From: Setophaga petechia | Taxonomy: Eukaryota > Chordata > Aves > Passeriformes > Parulidae | Reading direction: 5' to 3' | NCBI GenBank assembly: GCA_024362935.1 | Contig: JANCRA010000008.1 | Span: 31,676,557-31,740,556 of the forward strand | Length of the DNA: 64,000 nucleotides | In this document: positions 1 to 12,400 of the stretch, one piece after another | Layout of the letters: every line of letters starts with the position of its first letter | How positions within the stretch are numbered: the first letter of the stretch is position 1 | Program-made: the position numbers and the translations under genes | The notes under the pieces: model-generated | Told to the model about the DNA's origin: nothing | Database searches by the model: none | The model's input: the letters and a program-made list of their open reading frames with translations, nothing else

Positions 1-417
1 AAAACCTGAAGGAAGAACTGGAAAGGGGCTAATATCCATCTCTCACAGCCTTCTTTCTTAATGTAGTCCATGTTTCTTGAGAGATTAAATCATGCTGGCA
101 GCCACTTTGCCATAGAGCTGCTGCTGTTGGCACAAGTCCTGGCTGGAGAGGACCAAAACAGTGAGCAGGTTATCCTCCAAGGCCAAAGCTTCCCTTTTGC
201 CATCGTGAGGATTAGCATGCAGCAGCAGAGAAGCTGCTGGTTGAAGTGTCAAAAAAAGCAGGCATAGCTGCCATTTTTTAGGGCCAGACCTAGTTAAACA
301 AGGATGGCTCTGAGATTGATTTTCTTGCAAAATATCTTGAATCTATCCTTACAAACAGACCTTAAAAAAAAATCCCAAAGAAAGTGTCTGGCCTCACTGT
401 TCTGTTTTCCAACACAG

Positions 418-3400
418 AACATGTGTACCATAGAAGCAGAGCTGGAAAACCTATTGGGGGAGTTCTGCATCAAGATGAAAGGTAAGTGCCTTTTCACCTT
501 TCCCTTGTTTCTCAGAAACAGTAGCAGTTGCTGCACACATTGGTGAGGGAATTGAGACATGCTGTGTGACATGCTTTATGACAGGTGGGGTTTCTCACCC
601 ATTTCTGAGCCTTCAAACCCCCTATTCACACCCCTGCCCACTGGAAAGGATTACAGAAACAGAAATACCAATGCTTACAGACTTTCTGAGATTCTGGTTT
701 TTGTTTTCTAGACTAATTACCTCCCACAAAGACTCCTCCCAACAGCCAGAGCAATTCAGTTTTGAAGACTGCTGTAATTTTTGCCTCTATTTTCAGTAAT
801 TCTTTGGGAAGATGACTGGGAAATCTGAATTTCCATGGAGCTGAACTCAAAATTTAAAATAGCTTTTTAATTTGACATCAGCTCTTTCTAACTCCTCTAC
901 TAAATTGTGACCAATACTATTTTTCACCAAATGTAAAAAAGCAAAAAGCTGGGGATAGTTTTCCTAGATAACTCTGTGATGACATTCACCTTTCCATTTT
1001 ATTCCTTGTCTTTATGACAGGGGAGTTTATGGGATTGAATACAATAGATTTAATTTTACTGGAAGCCTCCATGGATCATCAGGTATTGCTAATGCTGTTA
1101 TCCCTTTAAGACTCAATGTCTTAAAGAAGAGATTGGGAGGGGATATCTTTTTTGGATCTTCAGTCACTGGCATGAGAATAGTTCTATAAAACAAAGTCAG
1201 CATCTAAATATTCATGAACTCTTAATTCTTCACTTGGTATCTTGCCATTTAAAACATCCACAGTATTGCTGGTATGGAGTCACAAATCTCATACCAGGTT
1301 TTGATTCTGCCTGCCTTGTCACAGTTGTTTCCTATGATTGCATCGCATAAGATTAAGATTAATCTTAGATTAAATTAAAATAGCTACTCTGTGCTCTCAT
1401 ATTAGAAAAAACAATTGCAGCAGATGTTGCAGTTCTCCTAGCTCCATCCCTCAGGTTTTAGATGAAATGAACACACAGAGACAGATATTTCTGTACAAGA
1501 GCCCACAGCAGAACCACAGCATGGACATGTTGAATGAAGCAATGTCACAGAGTGTGTAAAGGGATTTTCCAGCTCCCTTGGAGCATTTCTTTACTTGCTG
1601 TAAATGCAGTGCATAGTTCCTGGCAGCAGGACATGTTGCAGAAGGTGTCACAGTGTCACAAATGTCTTGTCTGAAGAGGTCTGGCCCCTTCTCTTTGGAT
1701 GCCAAATCCTCTGGCAGAACTCAAGGGCTCTGGAGAAGGCAGGTACTGCACTCATGTGCAGGAGCAGAGTGCAGAGCACAAGCAGCAGCTGCTACTGAAC
1801 AGAGTTTGCATCACTTAAAGAAGCCCAAATTAGAAAACAGCAAAGAGAAATGCCATACTAAGTATTCTCTAATTAGGGCATCTGAGATTTCTATCTAGAT
1901 AGTTTTCCCTAGGAATAGGAATCCTATAGGACAATATAGCCATCACTATTGCTAAGGCTTGCAGCAGCTCTGGCGAAAAGGCCTGCAGATCACACAGCAA
2001 GTTTCCCCCTTAGGTTATACTGCAGCATATCCAGCTAACTTTAGGATCTAATTTAAAATCAAAGCATTCCTCTCCCTAAAGCTTATCTGTTCCTAGCCAT
2101 TCCAGTGAAAGTTATTTTTATTTTGTGCCCTCTTGTCACTTACACTGAAAGCAAGCCAACCTACACAATGCTGTCAGGAAGCAGGGGAGCTGCACAGAGC
2201 TTTTATGACTGATATTTATAGAAAAATAAAAGCCTAATCATTTTGCAGAATCAAGATAATAAATGTGCCAGCAGGCTTAGCTAACTGATCAGGATTAATC
2301 AGTTGTTGAAGTTTACCAGGGAAACCGAGTGTGGAAATTCCTGTATGGAATCTGTGTGTCCTGTTATGATGTACAGGAAAGTGCCCTTACAGCTGTTTGA
2401 AGAGCCAGGACAGCAGGAGGTAAAAGCCCAGATGTTTCACTCAAGAGAGAACAATTTGCTAGCCTGACACACCAGTGGCTCTGCTACACAGAGCCCACCA
2501 CCAGCAGCCAGGAGTCCAGCATCCTGCACACCAGCAGAGCTGCACGTGCTGTGTGAGCTCCAGGTGGCCCTGCCTCCTTACCACAGCCCCGTGATCACCC
2601 TGTCCCCTGTTGTTTCATATGAAAGTACTTATGCCCTATTGTCAAGTCAGCATTTAGCCTCCTCTTCATCATGCTGAAAAGACTTGGCCAGCCTTGTTGG
2701 GCCAGTCACAGCTCACAGACTTCAACATCCATATGGAGTTTTAAGCTGGAGTTTCCTCACCCACCCTCCCCTTACACTGGGCAAAAAAAAGACCTTTTAT
2801 TTTCCTCACATGCTTTTGGTGATACGTCCCAGGAGAGATCAAATTCATTTATAAAAGCTTGCCTGGGGAGAGAGAAGCAGTGGTAGAGTGCTAGTAATCT
2901 TAAATTATTTATTAACAGTAAATAAATTAGAAAAGAATTGGTAATATGAGCTCTGTGCAAGGGCCTCTCTATTCTGCTGAACACTAAGATGAGCAAAGAA
3001 AACTATTTTCTGGCCGAAGAAATGGAAGAGGCAGATAAGCAGATCATGGGGATGGCCCATGACTGCATGCAGGGATTGAGTTGCTCCTACAGTACAGCTA
3101 GCAGGACTAATTCATCTCTGCAAATACAGCCAGCACTACTAGGGCTCCTCATACTTGCCTTGATTTTAACACACCCCTGTGTGTTCTGTTAGGACATCCC
3201 TTTCTCTGGCACAGGCTTTGTATGTGGCCTCAAGACGGTTTCTTTGGGCTGCAACACTAGAGGCATAGATTTAGGCTCACACAGGTAAAGCTGGGTAGGT
3301 TTTTATACCAAAAAAAGTGCAATGGCTACATACTGAGGGGAATCTGTGAGAAAGGAGAAGCTCCCTCTGTGGGAAAACCAACCAGTTGAATTCTGTGGAA

Positions 3401-6400
3401 AAGCGGGTCAGCAGGCCAGGAGTGGGGTGGTAATTCCCCTTGGATTTCAGTGTGGAGCCTCAGGAAACTTTCATTTCATATGCATAGTGCTGATATAAAA
3501 ATAGCATTGTTATGTCCTACCTTAAAAAACCCCAAAACCAAACATAGATCACAAGTGCTTTGCTGTGCTACTTCTCCCACTCTGGGGAAAAATGGGATTA
3601 ATCTGGTATTACAGATGTCAGTCATATTTTGTGATGCACTTACTATTGAAAGGCACTCAGCTATTATGGGAATGATAATGTTATGGAAACACCAAGCAGA
3701 AGGAGGCCCTGTTGCTTGCTGTGTGTCTCTGAAGATGTGCTAAAAAGGGATCTGTGTTGAAGTGTGGAGCTCGGTCAGACAACGTTGAGCAGCACTGCAG
3801 GGGGATCAGCAGCTCGCCTACACCTCACCATGGGAAGGGCTCTCAGCTGAGGATCTGAAGCCAGATGATGTCAGGAAGGTGTTTCTCCTTTTTCTGTAGT
3901 TACTATATGAAAGGAAACTTCAGGCTCTAATAGGGAAAAAAGCTGGAAGGTATAAATCTTTCATGTGCAAGAAACCACAGTCCAATGAATTTTACACAAA
4001 ATAAGGACGAAAATTAAGGTGGTGGGTTGTCTTGGTTTGGAGGGTGCACAGGCAGCAGTAAGAGGGGGATATAAACAGCAGCTGGGGGGCTGCAGGAGAG
4101 TGTTGGTCTCTTCTGTCCAAGTGTGGCAGTGGTGGCCCTGGGCACCCCACTGCCCCACACTTCTGGGCTCAGCCACACTTGGCAGCCCAGGGCCCCCCAC
4201 AGCCCCTCTGTCTTTCCTTCTCAGGTCTGGCTGGATTCGCTCGGCTCTGCCCAGGAGATCAATACGAGGTATGTCTGCATCAGTTTGTTTACTAAATAGC
4301 CAAAGAATCAAAAGGAAGGCGTACCTCTGCTGCTTTTTATGTCTTGATGAATAAAACCTTTTCACATCAGCACCTCAATGAACAGCTATTATTTTTCCCA
4401 TATGTGCTCTGAAAAACCTTACGTTCTCTGTATGTCTGCTTTTGTCAGGGCATCTGTCAGAAGACCTGGATTTTTCATTCAGAGGACTGTGTGATAGCTG
4501 TTAGAAGAACTTCGAGCTTTTTTTTTTTTTCCCAGCTTTTAAAGATCTTATTTGTGACAAAAGTATTTAATGTCCCTGGAAAAAATCTTATGTCTTATCC
4601 CATGCATGTAGGGCAAATGGAGAACATTCTTGCAAGCATCATTTACTGAATGCATAGGCTCTACTTCATCATAGAGCTAAGAGGCAGAAAGACACTGAAT
4701 AACCATTTCTCAAGATCCAGATGTTACCTGCTGTGAGGCTGCATCAAGATCTCTGGTCATGGCAGTGTTTCAGTAGAGATCATCAGGAGTGTGTTCATTA
4801 GAGATGGATGAAAATAAATTCCATCTCTAATCCTCCAGCTCTACCAGAACAGAACCAACCTTGCAAGAAATTTGCAGTGGATTGATAGTGGATTCCTCCA
4901 ACCAGTACTGCCTCGATCATAGATTCATTTGTTCCCACTCTCATTCCCTGGAACAAATGACTCCTGCTTCCTCTGTGGGATCAATTAGTTGGTGCAGGTG
5001 TCTCCTAGCTGGCCCAAAGTGGTCTTCCTGCTCTTGATGCTTCAAATTGGGTTACTGCACTATGGATGTCATTCATTTCCGTCATCAGACAGCCAAAACC
5101 TCACAGCTGGGGAGGTTTCTGATGGGGAATGGCCAAAAGCTCACCTGCCTGGAAAGGCAGATGATCCAACAAGTTGTAGATGTTAGGATAGACCACTGGT
5201 GCTTTCATCCTGCTCTCCCAAATCTCCTTTGCCCTGCCACTTTCCGTGTAAATGGAATTAAGTGCCTTGCAGCTTTGTTATGAGTCATCAAGTTACATGA
5301 AGTTAAAAACTGGGGTGAGGGGTCTGCTACCAAACGGAGCAATTAGGAGAGCTGAGAGAGAGAGATCCTCCAGTAGATTTTTCCTTCTGAGTCGATGGGA
5401 AGTGGAAGGACAGCACCTCCACCACCTAAGTCTTCCAACTTTTCTCAGACTCTTTCCCCAGTTCTGTTTCTGATATTTGTGCATCATGAGAATACACAGA
5501 TTTCCTATCTCAAGAAGATGAGAGGATTTTTCTTTTTTAGATTTTCATGCGTTACGGTCGCCAGCGCTGGAAACTGAAAGGCAAGATAGAAGTGAATGGC
5601 AAGCAAAGCTGGGATGGAGAAGAGATGGTTTTCCTCCCTCTCATTGTTGGACTGATCTCCATTAAGGTATGCATGCTGACTCCTTTGCCTGCAGGCAAGG
5701 CAGGAGTCAAGAACCTGCCTTCTCATGCACCATCAGCAAAAACACAGAAGAAGATCATTAAATTCTTTAGAAACGAGCCATTGTTAGCATTTCTGACACA
5801 CCTACTAAAGTGCTGTAGTATTGTCCAGTTTAGATACTAAAAGACTAATCAATTTGTGAGAGCTGTGGGAGAGATTTTCTTCCCAAACTGAAGTCTTTCC
5901 ATCACTGTTCCATTCTTCGTTGCCCTCAGTGTGCCAACACAGTTTTCTCCTGGCTGGAAGTAAATATGCTTTCTTTTCCATAAGCCTAGAGATACCCATT
6001 CTCTGATCCCTGTCTAGAAATTGCTCCTAGAAGCCATTCCTGATGTCTCTGGTTAGAAAACTTAAACAGAAGAATGTCATGAGAGTTTTAGGGGAAATGG
6101 CCCTCTTAGATACTGCAAAGATTTTATGAAAAAAAAATGTAGGTGATTACAAAACCCACAACCAAAATAATCCCAGATTCGTGAGACAGTAGATTTTCAA
6201 TGAAAGGCAAGTTGGGACACGCGGTGAGTCACTCTTCTCAATCTAACACACAGGTTTAAGGTGGAAAGTTAGGAGAGAACCCCTTTTTATAGTACACAAG
6301 AATCTCAGTATTATTAAGGTTAATGTGTATATTCTCTTCCCTTTTTGAACTCTGTCCAAACACTTTAACATAAAAGGCTCAAGAACTGACTTTCAAGCAA

Positions 6401-9400
6401 ACAGCTAAAGGCTGATTTGTGTAGGAGCTGCATATAGAACTGTCACTCTGAATTCCCAGGCAAATATATCTCTAAATATGAATAGTGCTCTACTCCTGCT
6501 GTAACAACATACACTGTGGTGGTTCCACAACAGCAGATCTGTGGAAGTCCTCACCAAAGGCCATCCTTGGTGCAAACAATTACATGGCTTCAGAGTTATA
6601 AGAGAGAATTACCTGGAAGAGAGCTCTCTTGGGAATTATTAATTAGCAAGTTACATCAGGAGATTCCAAGTCAGGAATTTGTCAGCTGCTGAGACACACT
6701 ATGGCCTCTCTGTTCTCACTCTTCCATTGGACTCTGGTTATCTTTAGTGCAAAAGATCAAATACAAAACTAGACAGCCCCTTGGTCTCAGCCAGTATGGT
6801 TGTCCTCTTCTGACTCCTGTAAAAAACATAAAGAAAACATGGAATCATGGTCATATGCAACTATGCATTTCCTAAAAAAAAAACAAAACAAAACCACCAC
6901 CAAACCCAGATTTTTTCCTTAAGTAATGCAACAGACAATCATATTTTAGAAGCTTTTTGGCAAGGGGGCCAGACCAAACGATCAAAACTTTTGTCTTGGG
7001 ATTAGGAATTGCAATGCCTTTTGTGGTCCTAAATACCCTAATCTTGTCTCTTACAGGTCACAGAAGTTAAGGGGCTTGCTACTCATATCCTTGTGGGAAG
7101 TGTAACCTGTGAGACAAAAGACCTGTTTGCAGCTCGGCCTCAGGTGGTTGCAGTAGACATTAATGACCTTGGCACAGTAAAGCTGAACCTTGAGATCACC
7201 TGGTAGTAAGTAGAACTCCTTGGTCAATCAATCAATCAATCAATCAGCTGTAAAACTTCAAAGAAAAATGGTTCATCCATGTGTGTTGTTCTCTCCATAT
7301 TTTTCCCTGCCGAGGAAGATTGTGAAGGAACTGTGGCCCAAGTTTGGTATATGAGAAATAGTTCATGGTCAGCCACAGTTTGCCTGTTTTTCCTGTGGTA
7401 ACGAGGGTTGTGCCTAGTTTCAGCTGTTAAATTAGGTTTGGTAAGAACTGACATTACAAGGTATGGGAATGGCTTAGTGATGATACATCTCAGAATTGCC
7501 TGAAGCTTACTTCAAAGCTTAAAAATGGGATATAACTAAGTGGTCATATATATATGTATGTATGTATGTATATATCTATATGTAATTTATATTTATTTTA
7601 ATTTATATTTTATTTTTCATATATACATATAATGTTTTTTAAAAATAATTTTGTGGATTTACACTAGCTTAGCAAAGTTCAGGAGCTGACCCATCTTGAA
7701 AAGCTGGCTTTTAAGGGCTTCATACACCACAAGAGTGATGGTAAATGTCTTGGTGTTTTCTGTTCACATTGGTCAGCGTAGGTGAGCTGGTAGCCTTAGG
7801 ATACAAACCCAATTCTCATTGCATTTTAATGAAATAAGTAAATGCTATTTCTGAAGAAGCATTGATGCATTTAACTTTTTACAATCATGTGTACTGTTTC
7901 TTGTAATGCAATAAGCATGAAGGCAGCAATAACAGCTCCTGGTTTCCTTTACAATGCAACAGCTCTATTAATAGTTGAGCACCTTTCTCATTAGCATGTG
8001 TGACACTTGGCAACTCAAATGCAAGAATACTTTTCATGTGAGAAGAATAACATCAGACTACACTACATAAATGATTTCTGAGGGAACACTTTTATCAGAA
8101 CCGAAAGCCACACTTCTGACACTGCTGTCTAATTAACAACATTTTCTTTAAACACTTCAGTTTAAAAACTTGCTACCTCTGGGTTTTGATGTGCTAATAA
8201 ACCACCCTTTCAAAAATGCTTTCTATGGACCTGAAAGTCCCTCTTGCTCAGCCTAACAATCTCTTATTTTCTCCCCTCTTGCTTGTGTATCCGTAGCCCC
8301 TTTGATGTTGAAGACTTGACCCCATCCACAGGAAATGTGAGCAAGGCATCTGCTCTCCAGAGGAGAATGTCCATGTACAGCCAAGGCACTCCTGAAACAC
8401 CAACCTTCAAGGACCACTCATTCTTTGTAAGCTCTGTTTGGCTTCGTGTTTATGTAATGAGAAACCTTAGAGTAGTTCAAACACTGCAAACATTTCTCAC
8501 TGCTTTACATGTCTAAGCTTTTCTTGCCCTGGTTCCAGCAGGTTACCCTTACAAATACTTATAAAGCAAGTGCATTCCTAGCTACTAATCCTAAAAGAAG
8601 GTGACTATGATCCTGGCATCTTTGAAACTGTGTGGCCAATTAATGCATACCTATCCTTCCTGCCTGACTGCTGTGATGCTTGAATAATCTTTCAAAAATG
8701 TGTTTTCATTTTGCAACAGTAGTTAAGCAACTATTATAGCCCAAGTATTTTTAAGTATCCTGTGATAAAATTTGCCCTTGTACTGAAGATATTCACAGGG
8801 TGTTCCTAAATGTTGCATGAATCAAATTCTGAATGCTTAATCAGGCCATCTGTACAGAGATTAACTTTGCAAGTGCTGCATCCCATGCCTGTAACTTAGT
8901 ACTCTGCTGCAAAGCATTCATTTAACTTGCCCTTCCTCACACCCTCTTTGCTTTAACTGTTGAAGAAATGGCTGCATCCCCTGCAAGACAGGCCAAAGTT
9001 GACAATCTTAGATGCTCTTCAAGACACTTTCTTTGACAAGCTTCGTCGCAGTCGCTCTTTTAGTGACCTGCCATCGCTCAGGCTAAGCCCAAAAGCAGGG
9101 CTAGAGCTATATGTGAGTCCTGGTTTTTGTTTGCTGAAGGATTTTTTCAGTTCCTGTGTGGCATTTTCATTCCCACGCATGCTTCCTGTGTCGCTCTCTG
9201 TTGCAACTCACTCATTTTGCTGACTGATTAGAGGGCAGGACATAACTGTGAGCCCATGCAGCTCACATTAAATCAAAATTCCTCTTGGTTTCTACAGAGA
9301 TAATGATCAGAAGTCAACTATCTGTGGGCAGAGAGCAGGGCAGGAGTACAAGCCGCCAGTGTTCTTGAAGATCACCTGCTACACTGATTGACGCTCTACA

Positions 9401-12400
9401 TTTGCCTAGTAACATGACTTTCAGAAGCTAAAAGCATACCCATGTCAAGGGAAAGAAGAAATAAACCTTTGGCTATGATTATGTTTAGGGAAAAAAAGCT
9501 CCTAATAATACTAGAAAAAAATTTCAAGTTTTAGACACTTAACCCTTAAGCTTAACAACTTGTGGATGCCTACAGTTCTTTCCAGCAAATTGTCAGCAAA
9601 ATAGTAGTTGCCTTCTATCTGTGCCATGCATTTCCATCAGCTGGCCACATAACAAAGCAGGGTTTGTAGGTTAGAAAGGCAGGTTGTCACTCCTATAGTG
9701 ATTTTTCCCCATATATCAGTCAGAGATTAACATAGATATCTATCTGCCCTGATAAGTCTGGAGTCTTCATAGGCTGGTTTTGTTTCTTTAATGATCAGTG
9801 TCCTGCTCAATACACCACCAATTTTGCTGACTCATTTCAGCAGAAACTCATGTTGGACAGGATATAACTCTAGGTCAACTGTTGTTACAGACATCCATGC
9901 CACATGCAGGACATTGGATTAAAAGAAATAGCACAGTATTAACACCACTTAACCACCCTGACACTAGAGAAACTTTTGGAGCAAACTGTGTTACATTTTA
10001 CAAATTGCTACTTTAGAAGTCAGAAAATAAATAGAACAGAAATCTGTAATGAATAGGAAAATGCAGACAAGGTGGTTTATGTACAATCTCATTAAAAAGA
10101 GCCATGGTACAGGAACTAGAGCAGTGAACTGGAAATGCTGTTTGAGAGGATATAGTAGGGTGACCAGATTTCATGACTCTCTGGAGATAATTTCCTAGAG
10201 CTCTCTATTTAGCAGAGGCATGGCTGAGCCCAGCTTTTCCAGAAGTTTTCATCCTGAAATTGAGGAGCTGTCCCAGATGAAGGCAGAAGTTTGATTTTAA
10301 ATATTCTTTCCATCTCTCAAGTCTTGAATGCTTCTTTAATCTTTTGCCTTGCCTTTTTCTTTCCTGGGCACATGCTGTTATTTTTTTTCCTCTTTCCAAT
10401 GCTGCATTGATAAACACTTTCTCCCTATTGTCTTTTCAGTCGAATTTGCCAGATGATGTCTTTGAAAATGGCACAGCGGCCACTGAGAAGCGGCCTCTCT
10501 CCTTCACTTTTGGTGACCTGCCTTACGAAGATGCCGTGCCCCCTGCCAACTCAGCAGAGTCCTCCTGTGCTCACGTCAGCTCCAGCCCTGACATCACTGC
10601 CACCCCCACCCAGCACCGAGCCCTGGAGTCCTCCCAGAGCTCAAGCCTAGACTGTAGCAGCAGCGACTCCCGCAGAGACTCTGTTGCTGAGCCAAAGGAC
10701 CTGCTGTCCCACGGAGAGGGGGCGGTGGCTGAGAGCAAGAACACGCCCAGGGCAGCTCCTGAAGTTTGCCAAAAGGTCTCTGATGCTGGGAGCGATCGTG
10801 TCTTTATGGAAACAAGTGTCCCGGTGTCTCTCCTGCAGGACACGGATGAAGGCTCAGAACTCAAGCCTGTGGAGCTGGATACCTTTGAGGGCAACATCAC
10901 AAAGCAGCTGGTCAAAAGGCTTACATCAGCAGAGACACCCCTGACCCCAGAGAGGCTGCCTTGTGAGGGATCCATTAGTGGGGAATCAGAAGGATATAAG
11001 TCCTATCTCGATGGAAGCATTGAGGAAGCCTTGCAAGGGCTTCTCTTAGCTCTTGAGCCACATAAAGAGCAGTATAAAGAGTTTCAGGACCTGGATCAAG
11101 AAGTGATGCATCTAGATGACATCCTAAAAGTGAGTACATTTTCAGAAAATGCTATCCCTAAAGAAAATCTGAGCAGGTAGAATGTCCTTGCCCACCTTGC
11201 AAACATCAAAGTAGGCTTTCTGGAGAATAGTAGAATTCCCTGGTAGTAGTAGATTTGCTCCTGCTTGGAGCATCCTTTCACAATGTTGCATTTTTAAACT
11301 TTTGTCAGCAATGTGCTTGTCATAGCCTTGTGTCCTCAAGCAACAGATCTTTTATCAAAACCTGGGAGAAAGAGAAAAAGGTGCTGTGACAGAAGGGTGA
11401 TTAAATTATACCCTTCCCTGAAGGCTTTGTGAACCATTGTGAATCACCTCTTGTGAACCCATTGCTTGTGCCATACTTGGGATCAAATATAGCCAAACTT
11501 CTGCCTTTGAAATCTGTGAGTCACATCCTCAGTGGGTGTACTTTAGCATACTGCCCCTGAACTCCATGGAGCTGTGCAAAACTACACCAGCTGAGGATCA
11601 GGCCTTGTAGCCATACAAGCTGAATTTTCTAAATTGCCAAAGGGATTTAGAAGCACAAGTGTCACTGAAGGTTGCTGTCCCCATGTCACCTAGGCATGGC
11701 CTTTTCCTTTTTCCCCTCATCCATTTTCATAATGAAAGACATCCTGTCATCACATCAAGATGCAGAGAATAATGTTAAAAATGAGAAGAAAAGGGGTTTG
11801 CATGTGTGTTGTTAATATGTTTACTGTGGGTCACTGTTGTATCTCCCCCGTGAATAACAACTTGTGACACCTTACTCTGCAAACAGTATTATATGGGAAA
11901 TAATCATTTCAAATGCTTCATATTCATATGCAAGTTGGTCTGCTAGTCATTGAAGCCTCATTATTCAAAAATATGGCTGAGGAAGAAGCAGGGATTCATC
12001 TTCTGCATTATCTTTTTACAAAGAAACTTTGTTAACTTCCTTTTTTCCATTGCATGGTACTTTCCCAAATTAAGCATTTTTTTTGACAGCCTGCAGCCCC
12101 TGTCCTTGCATTATTTATTCCTAAAGAGGTTTGAGCAGGCAAAGGTACCATTACTATTATTTTCTAACTTGGTACAAGAGGCTGACTATCCAAAGGGCAG
12201 AGAGACACTGTTTATTTAGGCTGCTTTGATCAGAAGTTACAAACAGACAGACATGGGATGGGGGCAGAGAGGGTGGACATGGGCAGACAGGATTCCTGCA
12301 CACTCAAGATGGATGGCTCTTCAGATCTGTGGAAGTCTGGTGGTCAGCTCACAGACTGGCACTCAGCATCGCCAGCAGCCGTGCAGAAAAGGGCTCCTCA

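Noticed and set aside
1..417. A further upstream RIPOR2 exon at the left edge
   Set aside because: No segment encodes the expected preceding RIPOR2 residues with a donor in the right phase; it must lie outside the window.
4028..4100. TGTCTTGGTTTGGAGGG resembling the start of a songbird LTR, with a TATA-like element after it
   Set aside because: Only the first dozen or so bases match; no LTR end or target duplication was found before the RIPOR2 exon at 4225.
10344..10439. In-frame ATG upstream of the large RIPOR2 exon, suggesting a separate gene start
   Set aside because: It lies before a clear TTTTCAG acceptor; only sequence from 10440 matches RIPOR2. The upstream part is intron.
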